A stretch of DNA of 64,000 nucleotides, taken from contig JAEULV010000034.1 in assembly GCA_016793065.1 (NCBI GenBank), positions 1 through 64,000 of the forward strand, in the 5' to 3' direction. Below the pieces are notes generated by a model. That model had not been told where the DNA came from and did no database searches. It saw only the letters and a program-made list of their open reading frames with translations. Both the position numbers and the translations under genes were made by a program. Within the stretch, counting starts at the first letter, position 1; every line of letters begins with the position of its first letter. Source of the stretch: Hyphomicrobiaceae bacterium. Its GTDB lineage: Bacteria; Pseudomonadota; Alphaproteobacteria; Rhizobiales; Ancalomicrobiaceae. Shown piece by piece: positions 56,690 to 64,000 of this stretch.

Positions 56690-57435
56690 CCGGCTGCCGG
56701 TTGCCCTGACGAAACTTCCGGGCCTCTTGTCCCGGTCCGGTCGCTGCGGGGGTGTCTCGCTTCCGGTCGCGCTTGACGCTTCGACCATCGGCGGCCCCTG
56801 GGACCGGATTGTTCGCCAACCGGCACGCGGCCACAGGCACGTGCGAAATTGGGCAAGCGGTGATGTATGGATTATCGGGGTCATATTCAAGCGTTTTTTT
56901 GAGGTTCGGCGCGATTTTTCCCCACAGCCGCCATTGGCGCGATCCCACGGGATTTCAACGGTTTTCGCGCCCGGTCGCACAAGGTCCGCGAAACCGATTT
57001 TGCGGCGTGATCCATATTTGTCGGGGTGCCGGATCTGGGAGGGGACGAAGCAGTCCTCATCCTGCCTTGCGACGCTGTGGCGAACGCGCGCCGGGCTGGA
57101 GCCGGCTTTGCCCACACGGTCGCGTCGGTCTTCGCTCGGCCATCCGAAGCTCTCGTGAGCGATCCTGCCTCCGGCCCGTCGCACCACCGCTCGGGACACG
57201 ATCGGCCGGGGCGTGAATCAGTGCCTTGGGTCAGTCGCATATATGACTGACGCACGCGTTCAGGACTCGCGCGGCCATCGCCCGCGAAGGCGTTGTTTCG
57301 CTTGCCGTTTGTTTTTCGGTGCCTTGCGGGTTTTCGGTCGCTGCCCTGTGTCGCGGTTCCGTCCCGGGGGAGGGATGGCGGACAAGAAAGCAGGGAGTCA
57401 GGCTGTCAGTGATTTAAAGTATTGAAAAAGCAAGG
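56690..57435. other. Noncoding region between odc leader and tRNA-Cys
   Basis: I see no supportable gene here. One clear element is GTCAGTC-N8-GACTGAC (57230-57251), a perfect operator-like dyad. Confidence 0.4.
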
Positions 57436-57509
57436 TGGAGGCCTCGTCCGGATTCGAACCGGAGTACACGGATTTGCAGTCCGCTGCGTAACCACTCCGC
57501 CACGAGGCC
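57436..57509 (-). tRNA. tRNA-Cys (GCA)
   Basis: Read on the minus strand, the 74-nt sequence folds as a cloverleaf: acceptor GGCCTCG with CGAGGCC, anticodon loop CTGCAAA with anticodon GCA, T-loop GGTTCGAATCC, discriminator T and an encoded CCA end. Confidence 0.95.
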
Positions 57510-57825
57510 AACGCTGAGGGAGGTAGCCGATTGGAAACGGCGGCGCAAGTGCTGTTTCACTTTCTCGTGACGCTTGTTGTGGATGCGGTAAACGTGCCGG
57601 CGCCGGGGCGCGTCCGCCGTTTCGATTGCCGCACGCAACACAAGTCTAGTGAGCGACGCCGAACGGCCTCTTGTCAGGTCGCCGCCTCGACGGTACACCG
57701 AAGCGCGCGGCACCCTTGGGCGACAAGGGCGGACGCGCGCGCCGTGGCGCCGGCGGCTTGAACATGGCGCGATTTGCCCAGGCGCGGCCGCGCTGGCGGG
57801 CAGGCCCGGCAAGGAGTGAGCGAAC
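57510..57825. other. Noncoding region between tRNA-Cys and the PIMT-like gene
   Basis: Nothing clear is seen in these 316 bases; the tRNA promoter (minus strand) and the PIMT promoter (plus strand) must lie here. Confidence 0.35.
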
Positions 57826-58482
57826 ATGGTCGATTACGCGATTGCGCGCACCAAGATGGTCGACAACCAACTGCGCACCAACGACGTTACCGACCACGCG
57901 ATCATCGACGCGCTGCTCGAAGTGCCGCGCGAACTGTTCGTCCCCGAGGCCCAGAAGCCGCTCGCCTATATCGACGAGGATCTGCCGCTCGGGTCCGGCG
58001 ACCGCTATCTGATGAAGCCGCACGTGTTCGGCAAGCTGATGCAGGCGGCCGAGATCAAGCCGACCGACCGGGTGCTGATCGTCGGCGCCGGCACCGGCTA
58101 TTCCGCCGCCGTGATGTCGCGCTTCACCACCAATGTCGTCGCGCTCGAATCGGATGCGACCCTCGCCGCCACCGCCCGCGCCCTGCTGGCGAATGTCGCC
58201 GCCGCCAACATCGCCGTCGAGACCGGCTCGCTGCTGGCCGGCTGCCCGGCCAAGGGGCCCTATGACGTCATTCTGGTCGAGGGCGCGATCGAATCGATCC
58301 CGCCGTCGCTGACCGCCCAGCTGCGCGAGGGCGGCCGCCTGATCGCCATCGAGGGCACCGGCCGCGCCGGCCGCGCCATGATCCTCAATCGCGTCGGCGC
58401 CGATGTCTCCGGCCGCCTTGCCTTCAATGCCGCCGCCAAGCCGCTGCCGGGCTTCGCCAAGCCGCGCGAGTTCGTTTTCTGA
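57826..58482 (+). CDS. Protein-L-isoaspartate O-methyltransferase family protein
   Basis: A 218-residue SAM-dependent methyltransferase of the PIMT fold; classical PIMT repairs isoaspartyl residues. The N-terminal MVDYAIARTKMVDNQLRTND and PRELFVP, and motif I VLIVGAGTGYSAAV (about residues 83-96), fit the family. The LMKPHVFGKLMQ segment replaces the SqP(y/h)iva motif of true Pcm, so this is the alphaproteobacterial paralogue found next to tolC, and its substrate may differ. GGAGTGAG precedes the ATG. A terminator follows. Confidence 0.9.
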   Translation: MVDYAIARTKMVDNQLRTNDVTDHAIIDALLEVPRELFVPEAQKPLAYIDEDLPLGSGDRYLMKPHVFGKLMQAAEIKPTDRVLIVGAGTGYSAAVMSRFTTNVVALESDATLAATARALLANVAAANIAVETGSLLAGCPAKGPYDVILVEGAIESIPPSLTAQLREGGRLIAIEGTGRAGRAMILNRVGADVSGRLAFNAAAKPLPGFAKPREFVF

Positions 58483-58519
58483 GGCCGAATTCGACCGCAA
58501 CCAAAATTTGATCCGAAGG

Positions 58520-58546
58520 CGACCGCGCAAACGTGCGGTCGTTTTT
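58520..58546 (+). terminator. Rho-independent terminator of the PIMT-like gene
   Basis: CGACCGC and GCGGTCG (extended by GC/GT) close a small loop and are followed by five Ts. Confidence 0.85.
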
Positions 58547-58832
58547 GTTTCCCCGGACACTCTTGCGCGCCCGATTTGCACGATTCGTGGTAAATAATTG
58601 AAAAATTGTACCTTTCCAAAAGTTAATTTAGTGTTGCATCAAAGCCGCAACGATTGGATTTAGCCGCCGACGCGGTTCGGACGGGGTGCGCAACGCCGGC
58701 GCGGTGCGTATAACCATCGGATCGAGTCTGGAGATCCGACGCTATCGCGCGGTAGGTCCCGGCTTCGGGAATGGCCGCATGGCGAGGGGCTTGCGCGCGG
58801 CTCTGATGTCAATCATTGGAGAGGTGTCTCAC
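58547..58832 (+). promoter_or_regulatory. tolC upstream region
   Basis: An AT-rich patch (58585-58640) includes TTGAAA and, 18 bp later, GTTAAT, a moderate sigma-70 candidate. The rest, about 190 bases to the tolC start, would be a long leader; I see no gene in it. Confidence 0.35.
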
Positions 58833-60275
58833 GTGTCCCCTGTTCGGCGTAGTTCCCTTGATCCTGTCGGTCGCGCGGGACGGATGGCCCGTTGCGCTTT
58901 CGGGCTTGGTCTCGCGTTCGTCGCGCTTGGCGCCTTTCCGTCGACGGCCTCGGCCCAGACCCTGCTGGACGCCCTTTCGTCCGCCTACACCAACAACCCG
59001 TCGCTGAATGCCGCCCGCGCCCAGCTGCGCTCCACCGACGAATCCGTCGGCATCGCCAAGTCGCAGGGCCGGCCGCAGATCAGCGCCTCGGTTTCGGCCT
59101 CCAGCGGCGGCACCGATTTCCGCTCGGCCTTCACCCGGCCGACCCGCTCGGTGTTCGCCGATTCGCACTCGACCAACCTGTCGCTTGAGATCGTCCAGCC
59201 GCTCTATGCCGGCGGCCGCATTTCCAACGGCATCGGCCGGGCCGAGGCCTTCGTCCGCGCCAAGCGCGAGGTGCTGCGCAACACCGAGCAGGACGTGCTG
59301 TTCGACGCCTCGCAGGCCTTCATGGAAGTGATCCGCGACAGCGCCCTCGTGTCGCTGCGCGAATCCAACCAGCGCTTCCTCTCCGAGCAGGTGCGCGCCG
59401 CCCGCGACCGGTTCCAGGTCGGCGAGGGCACCCGCACCGACGTCGCCCAGGCGGAAGCCCGCCTGCAGGAGGCCGTTGCCCAGGTCAACGCCGCCCGCGC
59501 CAACCTCAACACCAGCCGCGCCATCTACCGGCAGGTGATCGGTTCCGACCCGAAGAAGCTCAACCCGGCCTCGCCGGTCGAGAAGCTGATTCCGAAGTCG
59601 CTGGACGACGCCATGGGCCGGGCGCAGCGCGAGCATCCGGGTATCCTCGCCTCGATTCACAACGTCGACGCCGCCATGCTCAACGTGAAGATCGCCGAGG
59701 GCGCGCTGCTGCCGACCGTCAGCCTTTCCGGCTCGGTGACGCAGAGCTGGACCGGCGGCGAGAGTGCCACCTCGACCAATTTCTCCACCAACCGTCAGGT
59801 CGGCGTGCGCGCCTCGATCCCGCTCTATCAGGGCGGTGGCGAATATGCCGAGATCCGCAAGGCCAAGGAAGATCTGGGCGATGCCCGCATCCAGGTCGAC
59901 GTGGTGCGCGACCGTGTCCGCGCCGGCGTCGTCACCGCCTGGGGCCAGCTCCAGTCGGCAACGGCGTCGATCGCCGCCGCCCGGGCCCAGGTCGAGGCCT
60001 CGCAACTGGCGCTGAACGGCGTCATCGAGGAGCAGCGCGTCGGCCAGCGCACCACGCTCGATGTGCTCAATGCCCAGAGCGAGCTGGTCAATGCCCGCGT
60101 CCAGCTGGTGCAGGCCGAAACAAACCGGGTCATTGCCGCCTTCGGCGTCGTCTCCGCCACTGGCCGCCTCAACAGCGAGGCGATGACGCTGAAGGTCGCC
60201 CACTACAATCCGGTCGAGCACTACGAGGCCGTCACCGACAAGTGGATCGGCCTGCGCACGCCCGACGGCCGCTGA
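58833..60275 (+). CDS. tolC: TolC family outer membrane efflux protein
   Basis: Outer-membrane channel for type I secretion and RND/MFP efflux. After a signal peptide (ending near ASAQTLLDALS) come two OEP repeats of long coiled coils (e.g. QVRAARDRFQVGEGTRTDVAQ and GVIEEQRVGQRTTLDVLNAQ) and beta-strand pieces with LSLEIVQPLYAGGR. I choose GTG 58833 because GGAGAGG lies eight bases upstream, giving 480 residues; ATG 58806 is an in-frame alternative. No inner-membrane pump adjoins, as is usual for the general-purpose TolC. The PIMT-tolC-popZ order is common in the order. Confidence 0.93.
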   Translation: MSPVRRSSLDPVGRAGRMARCAFGLGLAFVALGAFPSTASAQTLLDALSSAYTNNPSLNAARAQLRSTDESVGIAKSQGRPQISASVSASSGGTDFRSAFTRPTRSVFADSHSTNLSLEIVQPLYAGGRISNGIGRAEAFVRAKREVLRNTEQDVLFDASQAFMEVIRDSALVSLRESNQRFLSEQVRAARDRFQVGEGTRTDVAQAEARLQEAVAQVNAARANLNTSRAIYRQVIGSDPKKLNPASPVEKLIPKSLDDAMGRAQREHPGILASIHNVDAAMLNVKIAEGALLPTVSLSGSVTQSWTGGESATSTNFSTNRQVGVRASIPLYQGGGEYAEIRKAKEDLGDARIQVDVVRDRVRAGVVTAWGQLQSATASIAAARAQVEASQLALNGVIEEQRVGQRTTLDVLNAQSELVNARVQLVQAETNRVIAAFGVVSATGRLNSEAMTLKVAHYNPVEHYEAVTDKWIGLRTPDGR

Positions 60276-60304
60276 CCGTCCCCGACCCTTGCCCCCTCGC
60301 TTTC

Positions 60305-60328
60305 GGCCCGCCTCGCGCGGGCCTTTTT
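60305..60328 (+). terminator. Rho-independent terminator of tolC
   Basis: GGCCCGC-CTCGC-GCGGGCC followed by five Ts, 30 bases past the stop. Confidence 0.88.
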
Positions 60329-60505
60329 GCGTCGGCCGCGCCCGCCGTGACAAAAACCTGTTCGTCCGCCCCGCCGGCCTTGCGGGCCGCGAGCAAAATC
60401 GCTGTCTTGCGTTATAGTTGGATCGCTCGAATCGGTCGGACTGCGCCGATTCGGATCAATGCGCGTGGTGATGTCGCCATCCGCGACCGGTACGAGGAAG
60501 ATCCA

Positions 60506-61147
60506 ATGGCGAAGGCGCAGGCGCAGGAACCGTCGATGGAGGAAATCCTCGCTTCGATTCGGCGCATCATTGCCGATGACGAGCCCAAGCCCGCGCCGAA
60601 GGCGGCTCTGGTCGAGGCTGCCGCCGAAACCGTCTCCGAGGATGATCTCGACCGGCTGTTTTCCAAGGCGGAGGCCGATCCCGAGCCGGACATGGCCGAC
60701 GAGGAGGAGCCGCTGGAGCTTGGCGACGAATTCGCCGATGCTCCGGATCTGATCGAGGCGCTGGCGCCCGAGGAGGAGGACATCACCTTCTCCGATCCGC
60801 CGCCGCCACCGCCGCCGCCACGCATGGCCGAGCCGAAGCCCGAGCCCCGTCCCGAACCGCGCGTCGAACCGCGCGTCGAGCCCAGGGCCGAATATGTCCG
60901 CCAGCCGCCGCCGCTTGCCGACGTGCCGGCCGATGATCCGCTGCTGTCGCGGACGACCGACACCGCCGTCCAGAGCGCCTTCAACAACCTCGCGCTCACC
61001 ATCATGTCCAATCAGGCGCGCACGCTCGAGGACCTGGTCAAGGAGATGCTGCGGCCGATGCTGAAGTCGTGGCTCGACGACAACCTGCCGACGCTGGTCG
61101 AGCGGCTGGTCCGCGCCGAAATCGAACGCGTGTCGCGCGGCCGCTGA
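60506..61147 (+). CDS. popZ: Polar organising protein PopZ (DUF2497)
   Basis: Self-assembling polar scaffold; in Caulobacter it anchors ParB-parS and recruits cell-cycle kinases, and in Agrobacterium it marks the growing pole. The 213 residues have the three-part PopZ design: a short N-terminal helix (EPSMEEILASIRRIIADDEP), a long acidic and Pro-rich disordered middle (PPPPPPPP and PEPRPEPRVEPR tracts), and a C-terminal helical oligomerisation module (LEDLVKEMLRPMLKSWLDDN). ATG 60506 follows GAGGAAG. In many relatives valS comes next; here a convergent ParA-type gene does. Confidence 0.93.
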   Translation: MAKAQAQEPSMEEILASIRRIIADDEPKPAPKAALVEAAAETVSEDDLDRLFSKAEADPEPDMADEEEPLELGDEFADAPDLIEALAPEEEDITFSDPPPPPPPPRMAEPKPEPRPEPRVEPRVEPRAEYVRQPPPLADVPADDPLLSRTTDTAVQSAFNNLALTIMSNQARTLEDLVKEMLRPMLKSWLDDNLPTLVERLVRAEIERVSRGR

Positions 61148-61263
61148 ATCGCGCGCGCCCCGAGGGTCCGGCTCTGGCCGGCGTCCCCTGTGCGGCGGCG
61201 CGGCAGGGCAACGTTTCCGGACCTACCCGCGCCGGGCGTCCCGCCGGCATCGACACCTGGCAA

Positions 61264-61887
61264 TCAGAGCGCGTCGATCATCGCCAAGAGCGGCTGCCAT
61301 TGCGCCTTCATCGGCTCGAACGCCTTGCCCTTGACGTCGAACAGCCCGCGCCCCTCGCGCGCCAGCTCGGCATAGAGGCCGCGATCGGTGATGGTCGCGC
61401 TTGCCGGCCGGCCGAGCTCGCCCAGCGCTACTTCCACCTCGTTCAGCGCCTTGGTGCGCGGCCGCGCCCGGTTGACCACCAGCGCAATCGTGGTGCGGCC
61501 CTTGCGGATCGCCTTCAGGTCCTCGATCCGCTCCAGGAATTTGCCGGTCGAGTGGGTGTCGAACACCGACGGCAGCACCGGCACCACCACCATGTCGGCG
61601 ATCTCGACCAGATCCTCGGCCTTGTCGCCCTTCAACCCGCCCGGCGCGTCGATCACCAGATGGGACAGTCCCTTCGGCTCGGCTTCGATGCCCTTGGTCC
61701 AGTCGGCGGCGGCGATCAGCGGCAGCGCCTCGGAGCGGGCCTTCAACCAGCGCAACGCCGATTTCTGCCGGTCGGCGTCGACGAGCCCTACCAGGTCGCC
61801 CCGCGCCGCCAGCGCCGAGGCCAGCGTCGTCGCCAGCGTGGTCTTGCCGCAGCCACCCTTCAGATTCGCGACCAGAATTCGGCGCAT
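61264..61887 (-). CDS. ParA/MinD-type ATPase (orphan)
   Basis: A 207-residue deviant-Walker ATPase. The deviant P-loop is LKGGCGKTT (about residues 9-17), with the signature Lys of the ParA group. DADRQKSALRWLKAR follows as switch I and VIDAPGG as the Walker B/A' region. It lacks the N-terminal extension of chromosomal ParA and has no parB beside it, so it is one of the orphan ParA-like positioning proteins (compare PpfA, ParC or MipZ). Its cargo is unknown. It is convergent with popZ, 116 bases away. Confidence 0.9.
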   Translation of the reverse strand: MRRILVANLKGGCGKTTLATTLASALAARGDLVGLVDADRQKSALRWLKARSEALPLIAAADWTKGIEAEPKGLSHLVIDAPGGLKGDKAEDLVEIADMVVVPVLPSVFDTHSTGKFLERIEDLKAIRKGRTTIALVVNRARPRTKALNEVEVALGELGRPASATITDRGLYAELAREGRGLFDVKGKAFEPMKAQWQPLLAMIDAL

Positions 61888-62053
61888 CCCGTTCTCTCCC
61901 CAGCGTGTTTTCGTGCGTCACTGTCAGCCAGCCCAGTGTCGCATGCAATGGGGCAAGGCCGCCCGCGACGCAAAAAACACACAACGCGCTCATTCGCTTA
62001 GACTTCGACGGCAACTGACCTTTGGCGGGATTTAAACTCCGGTTGATCCGCGC

Positions 62054-62059
62054 TATAGA
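62054..62059 (+). promoter_or_regulatory. -10-like element next to the rnd start
   Basis: TATAGA lies nine bases before the rnd ATG, so transcription would start at or just before the start codon. No ribosome binding site is seen, which would fit a leaderless mRNA. The -35 region is weak. Confidence 0.3.
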
Positions 62060-62067
62060 GCCCGTCC

Positions 62068-63216
62068 ATGCACATGATCACCAAGACGGCGGAACTTGCC
62101 GCCATTTGCCAACGCCTCGCCCAGTTCGCCTATGTCGCGGTCGACACCGAGTTTCTCCGCGAGACGACCTATTGGCCGAAGCTCTGCGTCATCCAGCTTG
62201 CCGGGCCGGAGGAAGCCGCCGTCATTGACGCGCTTGCCGACGGGCTGGATCTTGCTCCGCTCCTTGAGCTGATGCGCGACGAGGCGGTGGTCAAGGTGTT
62301 CCACGCAGGCCGGCAGGATATCGAGATCATCTTCAACAAGGGCGGGTTCATTCCCTCGCCGGTGTTCGACACCCAGGTCGCGGCGATGGTCTGCGGCTTT
62401 GGCGATTCGATCTCCTACGACCAGTTGGTCCAGCGCGTCACCGGTCACCACATCGACAAGTCGTCGCGCTTCACCGACTGGAGCCGCCGGCCTCTGACCG
62501 AGAAGCAGCTGACCTACGCCGTCTCCGACGTCACCTTCCTGCGCGACGTCTACCACTATCTCAACGCCTCGCTCGCCGAACAGGGGCGCACCGACTGGGT
62601 GGCCGAGGAGATGGCGGTGCTGACATCGGTCGGCACCTACGATCTGCGCCCGGAGAACGCCTGGGAACGGCTGAAGATGCGGGTCAAGAAGCCGATCGAA
62701 CTGGCGATCCTCAAGGAACTCGCCGCCTGGCGCGAACGCGAGGCCCAGAGCCGCGACGTGCCGCGCTCGCGCATCGTCAAGGACGAGACCATCTACGAGA
62801 TCGCCTCCGGCCAGCCGTCGACGCCCGAGGCGCTCGGCCAATTGCGCACGCTCTCCAAGGGCTATGAGCGCTCCCGCGCCGGCGAGGAAATCCTCAATTG
62901 CGTCCGCCGCGCCCTGGAAATCCCGCGCGGCCTGCTGCCGGTGATCCCCAAGGGCAAGCCGACGCCGGAGGGCCTCGGCGCCGCCGTCGACCTGCTGAAG
63001 GTGCTGCTGAAGCTGGTGTCGGAGCAGAATGGCGTCGCCGTCAAGGTGATCGCCACCGTCGACGAACTCGAGGCCATCGCCGCCGACGACAATGCCGACG
63101 TCCCGGCGTTGAAGGGCTGGCGGCGCGAGCTGTTTGGCGAGGCGGCGCTGCGCCTGAAGCGCGGCGAACTCGGCCTCGCCTTCGACGGCCGCCGCGTCAC
63201 CTCGTTCCCGCGCTGA
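62068..63216 (+). CDS. rnd: Ribonuclease D
   Basis: A 3'-5' exoribonuclease of tRNA and stable-RNA maturation, 382 residues. The DEDDy exonuclease domain (about 1-175) shows [13 protein letters not shown] (Exo I), [11 protein letters not shown] (Exo II) and YAVSDVTFL (Exo III with the Tyr). One HRDC domain follows (about 200-290, [12 protein letters not shown] onward) and then a C-terminal HRDC-like region with [14 protein letters not shown]. The start used is ATG 62068; a second Met two codons on is possible. Confidence 0.95.
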   Translation: MHMITKTAELAAICQRLAQFAYVAVDTEFLRETTYWPKLCVIQLAGPEEAAVIDALADGLDLAPLLELMRDEAVVKVFHAGRQDIEIIFNKGGFIPSPVFDTQVAAMVCGFGDSISYDQLVQRVTGHHIDKSSRFTDWSRRPLTEKQLTYAVSDVTFLRDVYHYLNASLAEQGRTDWVAEEMAVLTSVGTYDLRPENAWERLKMRVKKPIELAILKELAAWREREAQSRDVPRSRIVKDETIYEIASGQPSTPEALGQLRTLSKGYERSRAGEEILNCVRRALEIPRGLLPVIPKGKPTPEGLGAAVDLLKVLLKLVSEQNGVAVKVIATVDELEAIAADDNADVPALKGWRRELFGEAALRLKRGELGLAFDGRRVTSFPR

Positions 63217-63238
63217 AGCCCGTCGCGCCTGCCTCACG

Positions 63239-63272
63239 AAAAAAGCCGCTCCGGTATCCCGCGAGCGGCTTT
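63239..63272. terminator. Bidirectional terminator between rnd and the cytochrome gene
   Basis: AAAGCCGCTC (63242-63251) pairs perfectly with GAGCGGCTTT (63263-63272). The minus-strand side ends in six Ts, so it serves mainly the cytochrome gene. Confidence 0.8.
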
Positions 63273-63303
63273 GTCGTCTCGATGCGTTGCGTCCCGCCAC
63301 ACG

Positions 63304-64000
63304 TCACCGGAACGGCGACGTGCCGAACAGCGCCAGGCCGCCCCAGACGATCGCCGCGGCGATGGCAAGGCAGATGGCGGCCGTCAGCCACGAGCCGGCT
63401 TCGGCCTCGCTGGCGTCCTCGTAGGCGCCTTCCGGCTTCCAGCCGGTGACCATCGGCCGGATCAGATTGTCCTTCTTGACGAAGGTGTAGGCGAAATTCG
63501 CCAGGATGTGCAGCGCCGACAGGATCAGCACCAGCTTGAAGCCGGTGTGGTGGAAGACGCTTGCCGTCTTCACCCAGGCGCTTGACGCGAGCGGCACCAG
63601 AGGTCCCTCGACGATGATGTCGTCGGTGGTGAACAGGCCGGTCAGCCCTTGCGCCGCCGCGACCGCCAGCAGCGCCAGCACCATCAGCGCACCGAGCGGA
63701 TTGTGGCCGAGAAACCGCCGCTTGACCCCGCGCACGCTGTCGAGGCCATAGCCGAGAATCGTCGCCGGCGAGCGGATGAAGCTCGAAAACCGCGCCGTCG
63801 TGCCGCCGGCAAAGCCCCACAACAGCCGGAACAGCACCAGCGTCAGGATCGCGTAGCCGTTGAGTTTGTGCCACAGCAGGGTGGAATCGCCGAACTTGTT
63901 CGACAGCGGCGCCATCACAATCAGCGCGACGAATGCCCACTTGAACAGGCGGGTCGGGCCATCCCAGGCGAGGACGCGGCGTTGCGGGCTAAGGGTATCG
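63304..64000 (-). CDS. Cytochrome b561/b-type membrane protein (5' partial)
   Basis: The frame stays open to the window edge (DTLSPQRRVLAWDGPTRLFKW...), so the true start lies beyond base 64000. The protein has four or more hydrophobic segments and candidate haem-ligand His in STLLWHKLNG, and in VFHHTGFKLVL and ALHILANF. The WD-P-R-L-F segment at the visible N-terminus is typical of bacterial di-haem b-type cytochromes (Cytochrom_B561 family), but the position usually read as HW is KW here. Family members pass electrons between quinone and a periplasmic or cytoplasmic partner. The partner, often a small cytochrome c next door, would lie outside the window. Confidence 0.85.
   Translation of the reverse strand, partial: DTLSPQRRVLAWDGPTRLFKWAFVALIVMAPLSNKFGDSTLLWHKLNGYAILTLVLFRLLWGFAGGTTARFSSFIRSPATILGYGLDSVRGVKRRFLGHNPLGALMVLALLAVAAAQGLTGLFTTDDIIVEGPLVPLASSAWVKTASVFHHTGFKLVLILSALHILANFAYTFVKKDNLIRPMVTGWKPEGAYEDASEAEAGSWLTAAICLAIAAAIVWGGLALFGTSPFR

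Noticed and set aside
56727-57158. 143-codon plus-strand frame upstream of tRNA-Cys
   Set aside because: Several overlapping frames on both strands are equally open; codon usage and composition show no coding signal.
57375-57425. 16-codon frame starting MADKKAGSQAV after a GGGGGAGGG ribosome-like site
   Set aside because: It is too short to judge, has no homologue I know and ends within 11 bases of the tRNA; G-rich SD-like runs are frequent here.

Overview
The window is high-GC chromosomal DNA of an alphaproteobacterium, most likely order Hyphomicrobiales (Rhizobiales). Lineage-typical content includes metC next to aapJQMP, the rne/amiC and mrcA/prfB pairs, EipB (DUF1849), PopZ (DUF2497), glnB-glnA, clpS-clpA, and homospermidine synthase with a PLP-fold ornithine decarboxylase. 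I see no integrase, transposase, phage gene or CRISPR array. Genes are dense, mostly short operons with clear hairpins at many ends.

Region by region. 1-1356: 3' part of a DEAD-box RNA helicase. 1500-5398: an uptake [NiFe]-hydrogenase operon hupSLC behind a candidate sigma-54/IHF promoter; no maturation genes are in the window. 5399-5819: a hairpin-rich intergenic stretch that could be a small RNA, ending in a bidirectional terminator. 5820-10954: rne (RNase E) with a long leader, and amiC, divergent. 10978-16451: bpt, an RDD protein, a GDPD and a RidA protein on the minus strand, then eipB, an MFS transporter and rpmG. 16705-22751: a LysR regulator divergent from EamA exporter, cupin and CoA-transferase genes, plus an FAD/NAD(P)-binding protein with its own AT-rich promoter; substrate unknown. 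22854-28814: metC divergent from the general amino-acid ABC transporter aapJQMP, with a possible leader peptide overlapping aapJ. 29061-33840: an alpha/beta-hydrolase lipoprotein, a UbiH/COQ6-family hydroxylase and a SulP transporter.

34536-38315: mrcA (PBP1A) and prfB, the latter with a programmed +1 frameshift. 38581-44194: an unrecognised membrane-anchored protein, purA, ftsH. 44373-44569: an intergenic palindromic repeat. 44647-50697: a metallophosphoesterase, glnB-glnA behind a candidate sigma-54 promoter, and clpS-clpA. 50982-56185: a methyltransferase, then hss, a TPR-like protein, a GNAT enzyme and ornithine decarboxylase, consistent with putrescine/homospermidine synthesis; odc has a leader of about 490 nt that may be a speF-type regulatory RNA. 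57436-57509: tRNA-Cys. 57826-63216: PIMT-like methyltransferase, tolC, popZ, an orphan ParA-type ATPase and rnd. 63304-64000: a b-type cytochrome gene running off the window.

Two themes recur. Nitrogen economy: glnB-glnA, aap and odc/hss, with sigma-54-type -24/-12 elements at both glnB and hupS. Envelope building: amiC, mrcA, eipB, tolC, ftsH, popZ. The most notable unexplained signals are the three-way-junction-like element at 5558-5643, the odc leader, the hupS promoter architecture with an upstream dyad, the uORF overlapping aapJ, and the LysR-linked operon inside a 23.6-kb segment that separates amiC from mrcA.
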